From NCBI RefSeq assembly GCF_022842045.1, contig NZ_JALHQI010000002.1:1-64000 (forward strand): DNA of 64,000 nucleotides. Direction: 5' to 3'. The notes under the pieces were generated by a model, which was not told the DNA's origin, searched no databases, and saw nothing but the letters and a program-made list of their open reading frames with translations. Position 1 is the stretch's first letter, and every line of letters begins with the position of its first letter. The position numbers were made by a program, and so were the translations under genes. This stretch comes from Arenimonas sp. GTDB taxonomy: Bacteria; Pseudomonadota; Gammaproteobacteria; Xanthomonadales; Xanthomonadaceae. This document shows positions 23,511-31,853 of the stretch, one piece after another.

Positions 23511-23566
23511 CGGGGAGCGAGGGGGCCGGGTGGTAACATCCGCGCATTGTCCGCGAAAGCAGCGCG

Positions 23567-24640
23567 ATGTTCGATTTCCTGAAGAAGAAACCCGAGAAAC
23601 CCGAGCCGGCCAAGCCCGCCGAGGCGCCCACGCGCGCGGGTTTCAGCCCCGAGGACCTGGCGCGCGCGTTCACCGTGCACCAGGAGGAGAAGCAGGCCCG
23701 GCTGGAGGCCGAGCGCGCCGAGGGCCGCGAGGCCATGCGCGGCACCTTGGGCGGCACGCTGTTCGCGCGCAGCCTGGGCGGTCTGTTCGCGCGCAACCCG
23801 AAGCTGGACGAGGACCTGCTCGACGAGATCGAGACCGCGCTGATCACGGCCGACGTCGGCGTCACCGCCACCCGCGAGATCGTCGAGCGCATGCGCAAGC
23901 GCATGAAGGCGCGCGACTTCGCCGACGCCCAGGCCCTGCTGACCGCCCTTCGCAACGACCTGCTGGCGATGCTCAAGCCGGTGGCCAAGCCGCTCGGGAT
24001 CGACGCCGAAGCCAAGCCCTTCGTCATCCTCACCGTCGGCGTGAACGGCGTCGGCAAGACCACCACCATCGGCAAGCTGGCGCGCCGCTTCCAGCTCGAC
24101 GGCCATACGCTGATGCTCGCCGCGGGCGACACCTTCCGCGCCGCCGCGGTCGAGCAGCTCAAGATCTGGGGCGAGCGCAACAACGTCGCCGTGATCGCCC
24201 AGGGCCAGGACGCCGATCCGGCGTCGGTCGCCTTCGACGGCCTGCAGGCGGCGAAGGCGCGCGGCGTGGACGTGCTGATCGCCGACACCGCCGGCCGGCT
24301 GCACACCCAGCAGGGCCTGATGGCCGAGCTGGGCAAGATCCGCCGCGTGCTGGGCAAGGTGGATGCGCGCGCGCCGCACGAGGTGCTGCTGGTGATCGAC
24401 GGCACCACCGGCCAGAACGCACTCAACCAGTTGCGCCAGTTCCACGCCGCGGTGAACGTGACCGGCCTGGTCGTCACCAAGCTCGACGGCACCGCCAAGG
24501 GCGGCGTGCTGTTCGCGCTGGCGCGTGAGTTCGGCATCCCGATCCGCTTCATCGGCCTGGGCGAAAAGCCCGAGGACCTGCGCGTGTTCGATCCCGAGGG
24601 CTTCGTGGACGCGCTGCTGCCCGGCACGCTCGGGGCCTGA
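23567..24640 (+). CDS. ftsY: Signal recognition particle receptor FtsY
   Basis: FtsY is the membrane-associated GTPase that docks SRP-ribosome complexes at the translocon. The 357 residues have a short acidic/Pro-rich A region (about 1-60) instead of the long one in E. coli. The N domain follows, then the G domain with GVNGVGKTTTIGKLA (P-loop), DTFRAAAVEQL, DTAGRLHTQ and TKLDGTAKGG. The C-terminal GEKPEDLRVFDPEGFV is typical. Its stop overlaps the ATG of the AsmA-like gene by one base. Confidence 0.97.
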   Translation: MFDFLKKKPEKPEPAKPAEAPTRAGFSPEDLARAFTVHQEEKQARLEAERAEGREAMRGTLGGTLFARSLGGLFARNPKLDEDLLDEIETALITADVGVTATREIVERMRKRMKARDFADAQALLTALRNDLLAMLKPVAKPLGIDAEAKPFVILTVGVNGVGKTTTIGKLARRFQLDGHTLMLAAGDTFRAAAVEQLKIWGERNNVAVIAQGQDADPASVAFDGLQAAKARGVDVLIADTAGRLHTQQGLMAELGKIRRVLGKVDARAPHEVLLVIDGTTGQNALNQLRQFHAAVNVTGLVVTKLDGTAKGGVLFALAREFGIPIRFIGLGEKPEDLRVFDPEGFVDALLPGTLGA

Positions 24641-25866
24641 TGGCGGACGCGCCGCGCAAACGCCGCTGGCCCTGGATCCTGGCGGCCCTCGTCGCCCTGG
24701 CCGGGCTGGCTGCTGTCTGGGTCAATCGGCAGCTCGAACCCAACCGGCTCACGGCCACGGTGCTCGCGCGCGCCGGCGAGGCGATGGGGCTCGAGTTGAC
24801 GATCGAAGGCACGCCCGAGTACGCGCTGCGGCCCGAGCCGCGGTTGGTGTTGCCGGGACTGAAGGTGCGGCAGCCCGGTGCCGCCGCGCCCTGGATACTT
24901 CGCGCCGAGCGCGCCGAGGTTTCGCTGCCCTGGGACACGCTGACCGGCGGCGACTCGCGGGTGATCACGCGCCTGGAGCTGCAGCGGCCCGAGCTGGACC
25001 TGGACGCGTTCGAAACCTGGCAGGCATCGCGGCCGCCTTCCGCCGCGCCCTTCGAGTTACCTACGTTCACCGATGGGCTGTTGCTGCGCGACGGGCGAAT
25101 CCTTGGCACGGACTGGGCGATCGAAGCCTTCGCGCTCGAACTGCCCGAACTGGTGCCGGACGCGCCGGCGAGCGCCGAACTCTCCGGCCGCTTCGTGCAG
25201 CCGACGACAGAGATCGTGTTCGCCGGCCGGCTGGATGCCGATCGCGCCGGTCTCGCGACCCCGCTTGCGCTGGATGCGAACGGACGCCTGCGCAGCGGCG
25301 ACACCGACGTGCCCTGGACCCTGGCGATGGCCGGCCAGCTCGACGCGACCGGCGAGCCGCTGTCGATCTCTTTCGACAAGCTGCAGTGGCGCTCGGAGTC
25401 CCCGCTGCCCGACCTGGACGGCGCTGGCCGCGTGGACTACGGCGAGGCGCTGTCGCTGCAGCTCAAGGGCGAACTGCCGCGCTGGCCCGCCGGCTGGCCG
25501 GCCCTGCCCGAGCCGCTGGCTTCGTCGACGGCGGCCTTCGGATTCGCGCTGCAATACGACGGCCCGCCCGACGCCAGCGGGCCGTTTGCGCTGCTGCTGC
25601 GCCGGGACGAGACGGTGCTGGAAACCACGCTGGTCGTTCCCGGACTGATGGCCTGGCTCGACGCCGACGCCGCCAACCCGCTGCCGCCGCTGTCGGGCAC
25701 GCTGCAAGCGCCGCGCCTCGACGTCGGCGGCGCAACATTAGAGGGCGTGCGCATTACCCTCGATGACGAGGCAACCGACACCGCCCCTGCAGGAGGGACT
25801 TCAGTCCCGAACGCCGCGGCGATCGGGACTGAAGTCCCTCCCACAAAAGGCGACGGCGATGAGTGA
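24640..25866 (+). CDS. AsmA-like membrane-anchored protein with repeat-derived C-terminus
   Basis: The 408 residues start with a basic stretch and one membrane helix (WPWILAALVALAGLAAVWV), followed by an AsmA/AsmA2-like periplasmic region (LEPNRLTATVLARAGEAMGL, RPEPRLVLPGLKV, RAERAEVSLPWDTL). Such proteins are linked to outer-membrane lipid transport. It is shorter than E. coli AsmA (617). The last 25 or so residues are encoded by a palindromic repeat at 25788-25845 and are unlikely to be functional; the ancestral stop was probably close to that point. The gene overlaps mutY by 8 bp. The order with mutY and yggX recalls pseudomonad asmA-mutY-yggX. Confidence 0.82.
   Translation: MADAPRKRRWPWILAALVALAGLAAVWVNRQLEPNRLTATVLARAGEAMGLELTIEGTPEYALRPEPRLVLPGLKVRQPGAAAPWILRAERAEVSLPWDTLTGGDSRVITRLELQRPELDLDAFETWQASRPPSAAPFELPTFTDGLLLRDGRILGTDWAIEAFALELPELVPDAPASAELSGRFVQPTTEIVFAGRLDADRAGLATPLALDANGRLRSGDTDVPWTLAMAGQLDATGEPLSISFDKLQWRSESPLPDLDGAGRVDYGEALSLQLKGELPRWPAGWPALPEPLASSTAAFGFALQYDGPPDASGPFALLLRRDETVLETTLVVPGLMAWLDADAANPLPPLSGTLQAPRLDVGGATLEGVRITLDDEATDTAPAGGTSVPNAAAIGTEVPPTKGDGDE
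25788..25845. repeat. Palindromic extragenic-type repeat (copy 1), inside a coding end
   Basis: Two 23-base inverted arms, TGCAGGAGGGACTTCAGTCC.. and its near-perfect complement ending GAAGTCCCTCCCACA, flank a 12-base centre. The same arms occur at 50358-50421. The type (AGGAGGGACTTCAGTCCCGA) resembles the palindromic REP-like repeats common in xanthomonad genomes. Here it lies in frame at the 3' end of the AsmA-like gene, immediately before mutY. Confidence 0.85.
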
Positions 25867-26899
25867 TTTCGCCCAGCGCCTGCTGCAGTGGTTCGACCGC
25901 GACGGCCGCCACGACCTGCCCTGGCAGCACCCGCGCACGCCCTACCGCGTCTGGCTGTCGGAAATCATGCTGCAGCAGACCCAGGTGCAGACCGTCATTC
26001 CGTACTACCTGCGGTTCCTGGACGAGCTGCCCACCCTGCCCGACCTCGCCGCCGCCGACACCGACCGCGTGCTGGCGCTGTGGGCGGGCCTGGGCTACTA
26101 CGCCCGCGCGCGCAACCTGCACAAGGCCGCGCGCGTTTGCGTGGCGGAACACGGCGGCGAGCTGCCCCGCGATTTCGAGGCGATGGCCGCCCTGCCCGGC
26201 ATCGGCCGCAGCACCGCCGGCGCAATCCTGGCGCAGGCGCACGGCGACCGGTTCCCCATCCTCGACGGCAACGTGAAGCGCACGCTGGCGCGCTACCACG
26301 GCATCGGCGGCTGGCCCGGCAGCAGCGCGGTGGAAAAGCAGATGTGGGCGCTGGCCGAACAGCACTTGCCCGACAAGCGCCTGGCCGACTACACGCAGGC
26401 GATCATGGATTTCGGCGCAACCCTGTGCACGCGCCACGACCCCGCCTGCGTGCTGTGCCCGCTGCAGGACGAATGCGTCGCGCGGCGCGAGGGCCGGGTC
26501 GAGCAGCTGCCCGAGGCCAAGCCCGGCAAGCCGCTGCCCGAGCGCCGCACGCTGATGCTGCTGGTGCGCGACGCGCGCGGCCAGGTGCTGCTGGCGCGCC
26601 GCCCGGAGACCGGGGTTTGGTCGGGGATGTGGTCGCTGCCCGAGGCCGCCAGCCACGACGAAGCGCGCGATTTCCTGCGCCCGCACGCGCTCGACTTTGA
26701 TGCCGCCGAGCCGCTGCCGCTGATCGAGCACACCTTCAGCCACTACCGCCTGCGCATCGAACCGATGGGCTGGCGCGTGGCCGAGCCCGCCGCCACGATC
26801 GGCGTGGATGCCGGATTGCGCTGGCAGCCCCTCGACCGCCTGCACGAGGTCGGCCTGCCCGCCCCCGTCAAGAAACTACTGGGAAGCCTGACGCCATGA
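25859..26899 (+). CDS. mutY: A/G-specific adenine glycosylase
   Basis: MutY removes adenine mispaired with 8-oxoguanine. The start is [20 protein letters not shown] at 25859, giving 346 residues; the earlier start in the track lies in the repeat. Landmarks are [12 protein letters not shown] (catalytic Glu), [17 protein letters not shown] (helix-hairpin-helix), [10 protein letters not shown] (catalytic Asp) and the [4Fe-4S] loop [17 protein letters not shown] with the C-X6-C-X2-C-X5-C spacing. A Nudix-like C-terminal domain for 8-oxoG recognition follows. It overlaps yggX by four bases, a conserved pair. Confidence 0.97.
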   Translation: MSDFAQRLLQWFDRDGRHDLPWQHPRTPYRVWLSEIMLQQTQVQTVIPYYLRFLDELPTLPDLAAADTDRVLALWAGLGYYARARNLHKAARVCVAEHGGELPRDFEAMAALPGIGRSTAGAILAQAHGDRFPILDGNVKRTLARYHGIGGWPGSSAVEKQMWALAEQHLPDKRLADYTQAIMDFGATLCTRHDPACVLCPLQDECVARREGRVEQLPEAKPGKPLPERRTLMLLVRDARGQVLLARRPETGVWSGMWSLPEAASHDEARDFLRPHALDFDAAEPLPLIEHTFSHYRLRIEPMGWRVAEPAATIGVDAGLRWQPLDRLHEVGLPAPVKKLLGSLTP

Positions 26900-27168
26900 G
26901 CCGCACCGTCTTCTGCGAAAAACTCCAGCGCGACAGCGAAGGCCTGGCCTTCGTGCCCTGGCCCGGCGCGCTGGGCAAGCGCGTGTTCGAACACATCGGC
27001 CGCGAGGCCTGGCAGCAGTGGCTGGCGCACCAGACCATGCTGATCAACGAAAACCGCCTCTCGCCCATGGACCCCAAGCACCGGGCCTTCCTGGAGGCCG
27101 AGATGGAGAAATTCCTGTTCGCAGGCGGCGCCGAGAAACCCGCGGGCTACGTGCCGCCCGAGGCCTGA
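26896..27168 (+). CDS. yggX: Fe(II)-trafficking / oxidative damage protection protein YggX
   Basis: The 90-residue protein matches Ygg[20 protein letters not shown] at the N-terminus with the conserved Cys7, then [20 protein letters not shown] and a short C-terminal tail. YggX protects Fe-S clusters from oxidants and is reported to influence labile iron. It overlaps mutY by an ATGA junction, so the pair joins DNA repair with Fe-S protection. A strong hairpin follows the stop. Confidence 0.96.
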   Translation: MSRTVFCEKLQRDSEGLAFVPWPGALGKRVFEHIGREAWQQWLAHQTMLINENRLSPMDPKHRAFLEAEMEKFLFAGGAEKPAGYVPPEA

Positions 27169-27174
27169 AGACAC

Positions 27175-27201
27175 GAAGCCCGCGCAACTGGCGCGGGCTT
27201 C
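27175..27201. terminator. Bidirectional terminator between yggX and the convergent gene
   Basis: An 11-bp perfect stem (GAAGCCCGCGC / GCGCGGGCTTC) with a five-base loop lies between two convergent genes. No long T-run is present, so the call rests on stem strength and position. Confidence 0.6.
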
Positions 27202-27226
27202 GCGGTGAAGCACGGACGACCGGGGA

Positions 27227-27682
27227 TCAGCTGGCGCTGGAGGCCACGGCGTTTTCCCGGGCGGCACGCATCGCGGCCACGTCCACCTTGCGCAAACCTT
27301 CGATCTTGCAGCGCTCGCCCTGGCTGCCGACGATGTAGCCGTTCGAGGTGTTCATGGTCTGCATCTCGTTGACCATGTCGATGCGGATCGACAGCGAGTT
27401 GGACATGCGGCGGCAGCCGGCGTCCTGCTTGAGGTCGACCAGCCAGGCGGTGCGCTGGTTCTGCCACACGAGCAGGTGGTGGTTGCCCAGCACTTCGTAC
27501 TTGTAGGGCTCGTTGAGGAAGCGGACCTTCTCGACCGGCTCGCCGGCGTGGGCGCGGGCCAGTTCGAGGTTCTCGGCGTAGCGGGCCTCGCGCTCTTCCT
27601 TCGATTCCCGGGCCATGGCCGGGGAGGACAGGGAAACCACGAGGGCGGCGGTGATTGCGGCAAGCACGGGGCGGACGGACAT
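27227..27682 (-). CDS. Exported DUF6491-type protein
   Basis: The 151 residues start with a signal peptide (MSVRPVLAAITAALVVSLSSPAMA), so the protein is periplasmic. The mature domain contains YEVLGNHHLLVWQNQRTAWL, a single pair of Cys (AGCRRM.. and ERCKIE..) that could form a disulfide, and SNGYIVGSQGERC. I associate this with the DUF6491 family of xanthomonads and relatives, which has no known function. It converges with yggX and is separated by 194 bp from tRNA-Phe. Confidence 0.78.
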   Translation of the reverse strand: MSVRPVLAAITAALVVSLSSPAMARESKEEREARYAENLELARAHAGEPVEKVRFLNEPYKYEVLGNHHLLVWQNQRTAWLVDLKQDAGCRRMSNSLSIRIDMVNEMQTMNTSNGYIVGSQGERCKIEGLRKVDVAAMRAARENAVASSAS

Positions 27683-27800
27683 TGCACAGCTCCTGGTTCG
27701 GACCCCAAGCGGGCCACGTCCCTACCCTAACCTCGACCACGGCCGACGCGTCCCCACCCCCGGCCAGGCGTTCATAAGGAATTTAGGGCCCTGAACCGGC

Positions 27801-27830
27801 TTGCCCCGGCCAGCCGGGTTCCGCTATGAT
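27801..27830 (+). promoter_or_regulatory. Sigma70-type promoter of tRNA-Phe
   Basis: TTGCCC (27801-27806) and TATGAT (27825-27830) are 18 bp apart, and the predicted start is about 40 bp before the tRNA. The call is based on similarity to TTGACA/TATAAT and on position. Confidence 0.5.
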
Positions 27831-27876
27831 TCGCCGCTCGCCCGGGCCCGCCCGGTGCGCATGCCAGCCAAATCCT

Positions 27877-27952
27877 GGCCGAGTAGCTCAGTTGGTAGAG
27901 CAGGGGATTGAAAATCCCCGTGTCGGCGGTTCAATTCCGTCCTCGGCCACCA
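27877..27952 (+). tRNA. tRNA-Phe (GAA)
   Basis: A 76-base cloverleaf with acceptor GGCCGAG / CTCGGCC, D arm with AGCTCAGTTGGTAGAGC, anticodon loop TTGAAAA (anticodon GAA), T loop GGTTCAATTCC and encoded CCA. It is the anchor of an integrated element: the integrase gene begins its 3' end only 15 bp downstream on the opposite strand. The 3' end of a tRNA is a usual attachment site for tyrosine integrases. Confidence 0.98.
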
Positions 27953-27966
27953 TATTCGTCAAGCAC

Positions 27967-28995
27967 TTACGAAAGCCGCACTAGTTGCGGCTTTTGTTTG
28001 TGTGTCAAAAACGTGCCATCGATGCGGCTGGCCGCGCCCCGCAGGTGATCGGCCGCCAGATGCGCGTACCGAAGCACCATCTCGTAGCTCGCCCAGCCTC
28101 CCAGCTCCATCAGCTCCTGCAGCGGCGTGCCGTTCTGGACGTGCCAGGACGCCCAGGTGTGCCGCAGGTCGTGCCAACGAAAGCCGGGCTCGATGCCCGC
28201 CCTTTCCACCGCTTGCTTCCATGCCCTGGTCGAACACCGGGCGACGGGCTGGCCTTGGTAGGCGAACACGTATTCCCGATGCCCTCCCAGACGCCGACGC
28301 AACACGTCGAACGCGTCCTCGTTCAATGGAACGCCAATGGCCCTGCCGGCCTTGGCCTCGTCCGGATGGATCCACGCGACGCGACGGCTCATGTCCACCT
28401 GGTCCCATCGCAGGTAAGACACGTTGCGCTGCCGGAGCCCCGTCGTAAGCGCCAGCTGCGCCATATCCCGTAGGTGGAGCGGCAACTCGGTCAGGAGCCG
28501 CCGCGCCTCGTTCGGGGAAAGGAAGCAAATACGCTTCTTCGGTTCCCGGAAGAGCCGGACCTTGGGAATGTGATCCACCCACTCCCAATCGTCCTTTGCC
28601 CGTCGCAAGATCGACCGCACCAAGGCCAAGGTGCGATTGGCGGTGGAAGGGCTCGACTGAGCGGACTTCTTCTCGCCAATCTTCTCGACCACCTCCCGCG
28701 TCACCTGACTCAACATCAGGTGGCCCAGGAAGGGATGCAGCCAACGCAGGTTGGCCACATCCTTGTCGTGCGATCGCTTGTGGCTGGTTTCCTTCACCCA
28801 CCTCACAGCGGCGTCCTGCCAGCTGCGATCAGGCTTCACGCCTAACCGCTGTTCTTCCCAGTACCTGACCTTCAATCGGTCGAGGAATTCCTGGGCTGCG
28901 GTTTGGTCGGGAGTCCCAGCAGAGCGGCGTATTCTTTCGCCGTTCGGCGTGGTGAAGGCGACCCACCAGACGTCACCCCGTTTTGATAGCCCCAT
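27967..28995 (-). CDS. Tyrosine recombinase (phage/island-type integrase)
   Basis: The 342 residues show an N-terminal arm/core-binding part (GDVWWVAFTTPNGERIRR; SAM-like helices at about 55-140) and a C-terminal catalytic domain. The active-site residues are visible: Arg in LALTTGLRQRNVSYL, the His-x-x-Arg of WHDLRHTWASWH, Trp/His position LGGW, and the Tyr nucleophile in YEMVLRYAHLA. The gene points at tRNA-Phe, which is probably its attachment site. Its last codons overlap the tRNA terminator. No excisionase or phage gene is seen next to it; IS3 copy 1 lies 77 bp upstream. The island is likely immobile. Confidence 0.95.
   Translation of the reverse strand: MGLSKRGDVWWVAFTTPNGERIRRSAGTPDQTAAQEFLDRLKVRYWEEQRLGVKPDRSWQDAAVRWVKETSHKRSHDKDVANLRWLHPFLGHLMLSQVTREVVEKIGEKKSAQSSPSTANRTLALVRSILRRAKDDWEWVDHIPKVRLFREPKKRICFLSPNEARRLLTELPLHLRDMAQLALTTGLRQRNVSYLRWDQVDMSRRVAWIHPDEAKAGRAIGVPLNEDAFDVLRRRLGGHREYVFAYQGQPVARCSTRAWKQAVERAGIEPGFRWHDLRHTWASWHVQNGTPLQELMELGGWASYEMVLRYAHLAADHLRGAASRIDGTFLTHKQKPQLVRLS
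27971..28000 (+). terminator. Terminator of tRNA-Phe overlapping the integrase 3' end
   Basis: A 9-bp stem (AAAGCCGCA / TGCGGCTTT) with a CTAGT loop is followed by TGTTTGTG. It lies 20 bp after the tRNA and inside the last codons of the integrase on the opposite strand. Confidence 0.7.
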
Positions 28996-29135
28996 GAAGA
29001 TTTCTCCTCGTTGGAGCCACTTAACGGCGCTTGCCTGTGGGCAGCGTAAAGCTGACCGAGATACGTAGCAAGTGAATCGCCCCGGGTTCTCTAGACATCT
29101 CCAGGCCGTACATTACGGCAATTACGGAGGTGGGT

Positions 29136-29408
29136 ATGGGTACCAAGCAGTACACGGACGAGTTCAAGGCCGAGGCGGCCCGGCAAGTGATCGAGCACGG
29201 CCGTTCAGTGCGTGAAGTCTCGACCCGGCTGGGAGTCAGCATCGATTCGATGTACGCCTGGGTCCGGCAGCACCGCAAGGCGCCGGTGGAACGGCAGGCC
29301 GATGCCGGGCTTGCCGCCGAGAATCGGCGGCTGCAGGCCGAGGTGAAGCGCCTGACCGAGGAGCGCGACATCCTAAAAAAGGCCGCAGCGTACTTTGCCA
29401 AGGGGTAA
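29136..29408 (+). CDS. IS3 transposase OrfA (copy 1)
   Basis: The 90-residue protein is the DNA-binding helix-turn-helix subunit: MGTKQYTDEFKAEAARQVIE, then SVREVSTRLGVSIDSMYAWV, and a C-terminal Leu-zipper-like ENRRLQAEVKRLTEERDIL. The ATG at 29136 is preferred over the GTG at 29130 because GGAGG lies just upstream. The slippery A AAA AAG near its end would allow a -1 frameshift to make the OrfAB transposase. Confidence 0.92.
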   Translation: MGTKQYTDEFKAEAARQVIEHGRSVREVSTRLGVSIDSMYAWVRQHRKAPVERQADAGLAAENRRLQAEVKRLTEERDILKKAAAYFAKG

Positions 29409-29425
29409 GGGCGAAGTACGCGTTC

Positions 29426-30280
29426 ATGAAGGCGCATCAGCAGGAGTTCCGCGTGACCACGATGTGCCGAGTGCTGGGCGTCCAGCGCGCCGGCTTCTAC
29501 GCGTGGCTGGCGGCGCCTGTCAGCGACCGGGCGAAGGAAGATCGCCGGCTCTCGGGACTGGTCAAGCAGGCCTGGCTCGAAAGCGGCACGGTCTACGGAT
29601 ATCGCAAGGTGGCCGGTGATCTTCGGGACTTGGGAGAAACCTGCGGCAAGCATCGGATCTATCGTCTGATGCGGGCGGAAGGGCTCAAGGCGCAGGTCGG
29701 CTATGGTCGCCGACCGAGGCCGCGAGGCGGCCTGCCGTCGACGGTGGCGCCGAACCGGCTCGACCGGCAGTTCACGGTGCCGGCTGCGAACACGCACTGG
29801 GTTACCGACATCACCTATATCCGAACCCACGAAGGTTGGATTTACCTGGCTGTCGTCTTGGATCTGTTTTCGCGCCAGATCGTCGGTTGGGCCACGCAGG
29901 GCCACATGCAGGCCGACCTGGTGCTGCAGGCGCTGACGTCGGCCGTATGGCGTCGCAAACCGGAGTCGGGGCTGATGCTTCACTCGGACCAGGGCAGCCA
30001 GTTCACCGGAGGCGACTGGCAGGCCTTCCTCAAAGCCCATGGCATCGTTTGCAGCATGAGCCGACGCGGTAATTGCCACGACAACGCGGTCGCTGAGAGC
30101 TTCTTCCAGCTGCTGAAGCGGGAGCGGATCCGTCGCAAGATCTACCTGACCCGGGCAGCGGCCCGGAGTGATCTGTTCGACTACATCGAGATGTTCTACA
30201 ACCCCCGCCGCCGCCACGGCTCCAACGGAGGCTTGTCTCCGGTAGAGTTTGAAAGGCGGTCGGGACATTCAGGCCAGTAG
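29426..30280 (+). CDS. IS3 transposase OrfB (copy 1)
   Basis: The 284 residues carry the retroviral-type integrase core with the DDE triad: THWVTDITYIRTH (first Asp), LMLHSDQGSQFTGG (second Asp) and CHDNAVAESFFQLLKRE (Glu). The N-terminal HTH_21-like part (RVTTMCRVLGVQRAGFYAWL, YGYRKVAGDLRD) is typical of the IS3 family. The gene looks intact and is probably expressed by frameshifting from orfA. Confidence 0.94.
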   Translation: MKAHQQEFRVTTMCRVLGVQRAGFYAWLAAPVSDRAKEDRRLSGLVKQAWLESGTVYGYRKVAGDLRDLGETCGKHRIYRLMRAEGLKAQVGYGRRPRPRGGLPSTVAPNRLDRQFTVPAANTHWVTDITYIRTHEGWIYLAVVLDLFSRQIVGWATQGHMQADLVLQALTSAVWRRKPESGLMLHSDQGSQFTGGDWQAFLKAHGIVCSMSRRGNCHDNAVAESFFQLLKRERIRRKIYLTRAAARSDLFDYIEMFYNPRRRHGSNGGLSPVEFERRSGHSGQ

Positions 30281-30560
30281 ATGTCTACGAAACCCGGGGC
30301 GATTCAAACAGACTAGCCTGCGCGATACAGCTGAATCAGGTGAGATTGGACTCCAAATAGCACCGCTATTGAAATTGGGGGACTCGGTGGAGCCCCGTCT
30401 CGGCGCCGTAGTACTACCCCGGGTAGCTCAGGGTCGTTAACCAGCCGAGCCAGGCGGCCAGGCACGAGGCTCCCAACGAATCAACGGTACCTGCTGCCCC
30501 CCTCCAGCGCTTAATCGTGAGGCATGGGAGAGCTGCGGCGTATCGATAACGTGCGCGTGT

Positions 30561-31013
30561 CTATTCGGACCTGTACTCAGCGCAACTCTCTATCCGCTCA
30601 TTCACCGGCTGATCGACTTCGAAGTCGGGATCGGAATCTTCTCCAATGAACTGAAACGTCTTAACAAGGCAACTTTCGATTTCTCCGTCCGTAACACTGA
30701 CCTCGATAACCCGTTGAATGACGTTGTGGGTGGACGCCTCCGGAAGACCGCAGCCGCTCAAAGTGGCTGTTCGTCGGGAAACTGCAACCCAAGTGAACTT
30801 CGCATTCACTCCCTGGCGCTCTGCATCAGAAGGAGGCCCTAAGGCCTCTAAACCCGCGGCGTTCGAACCCAACCGTTGGAACTCGGAAAAACCGTCCTTG
30901 AGCTCTTGCCCGACGACCACTTCCGGCATGCCTTCGATGACCACAGGTTTGCAGTCTACATTGGTGTCTTGGCAACCAAGGAGCAAGAGGACTAAAAAAG
31001 TAGTAATCCTCAT
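30561..31013 (-). CDS. Putative lipoprotein, candidate immunity protein of the adjacent Rhs toxin
   Basis: The 150 residues start with a lipoprotein signal (MRITTFLVLLLLGC), so the protein would be membrane-anchored on the periplasmic side. Four further Cys residues occur (DCKP, SGCGLP, ESCLVK, ESCAEY). I recognise no family. It starts 4 bp after the stop of the Rhs tip, on the same strand, which is the classical position of the cognate immunity gene. Its base composition is much lower in GC than the flanks, matching the tip. The immunity role is inferred from position and composition only. Confidence 0.6.
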   Translation of the reverse strand: MRITTFLVLLLLGCQDTNVDCKPVVIEGMPEVVVGQELKDGFSEFQRLGSNAAGLEALGPPSDAERQGVNAKFTWVAVSRRTATLSGCGLPEASTHNVIQRVIEVSVTDGEIESCLVKTFQFIGEDSDPDFEVDQPVNERIESCAEYRSE

Positions 31014-31017
31014 CTCA

Positions 31018-31537
31018 TCACCATCCTAAGTTATTGCAGTTGAAGCATTCAAATTCGTAGTTGTAAATCTGACTGTGAGTAAATGTCCCATGCCCCACCT
31101 CATGGGCGAGCAGAGACGCCAGTGAACAGGGGAACTTAGAAAACGCAATTGGATAGATCGCTACGCGGCCACTTCCCAGGTACTGGCCGTACATCGCAGG
31201 GATCGGCTTGCCAGCTGCGTCCCGAAGGAGCTTACCCTTTGCGTCTCCTTTGTACGTCTGTGGATGGTACTCAAACTGAGCGTTCTGGAGGTCCGTAATC
31301 AAGTCCTGCTTCTCAAACGGATCAATACAATAGTTCTTCTTTCGATCGCCTTCACCACAGTCCATGCACTTTGTGCAAGTCTTCATCGTAGCGACAGCAT
31401 CGTCCAGAGCGCGCCTCATCAGCATTTCTTGGTTTTTATCAAACCCGATGAACGTAGCAAGCCCGAAGACATCGATGTTCCGCGTTGGACTTCCCTTCCC
31501 GTAAAGATAAGTAGCCGTGCTGACCTGAGACGGATCG
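31018..31537 (-). pseudogene. 3' remnant of an Rhs-type polymorphic toxin with HExxH tip
   Basis: The track gives only 135 residues from an internal ATG, but the frame is open up to the IS boundary. There it reads [20 protein letters not shown] followed by IDVFGLATFIGF. This resembles the end of the Rhs repeat-associated core (YxYGxxNPxxxxDPxGL). The toxin tip that follows is Cys-rich (CTKCMDCGEGDRKKNYC) and ends in LLAHEVGHGTFTH, an HExxH zinc-protease-like motif. The 5' part of the gene is missing beyond IS3 copy 2. A metallopeptidase toxin is the inference; the activity is unproven. Confidence 0.72.
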
Positions 31538-31589
31538 TGTAGCCAGTTGGCTGGTGAGTTCTCTACCCTTAACAGGCAAGGAGAGCTCC

Positions 31590-31853
31590 ATGAAGAAGCG
31601 ATTCACCGACGAGCAGATCATCGGCATCCTGCGCGAGGCCGAGGTCGGCGCCATGTCGATCAAGGCCCTGTGCAAGAAGCACAACCTGACCGAGCAGACC
31701 TTTTTCCGCTGGCGCAACAAGTTCGGCGGCCTGGACGTGCCCGACGCCCGGCGGCTCAAGGACCTCGAGTCCGAGAACGCCCGGCTCAAGCGGCTGGTGG
31801 CCGAGCAGATGCTGGTCATCGACGGGATGAAGGAGATCGTCCGAAAAAAATGA
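31590..31853 (+). CDS. IS3 transposase OrfA (copy 2)
   Basis: The 87-residue HTH protein starts [20 protein letters not shown] at 31590 with AAGGAGA upstream; the earlier start in the track is rejected. [20 protein letters not shown] is the recognition helix region, followed by a Leu-zipper-like [20 protein letters not shown]. The sequence type is that of the IS407 group. The last codons are an A-run that would promote a -1 shift. Confidence 0.92.
   Translation: MKKRFTDEQIIGILREAEVGAMSIKALCKKHNLTEQTFFRWRNKFGGLDVPDARRLKDLESENARLKRLVAEQMLVIDGMKEIVRKK

Larger units (their letters stand above)
29073..30306 (+). mobile_element. IS3-family insertion sequence, copy 1 (1234 bp)
   Basis: Imperfect terminal inverted repeats start TGAATCGCCCCGGGTT at 29073 and end AACCCGGGGCGATTCA at 30306, with further similarity through TAGACATCT. 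Inside are the two overlapping-frame ORFs of an IS3 element, with orfB in the -1 frame relative to orfA. The A AAA AAG heptamer at 29375-29381 is the classic slippery site. No target duplication is seen (AAG to the left, AAC to the right), which suggests that one flank has been rearranged. Confidence 0.9.

Noticed and set aside
29060-30320. Target-site duplication around IS3 copy 1
   Set aside because: The 3-5 bases on the two sides do not match for any reasonable end assignment.
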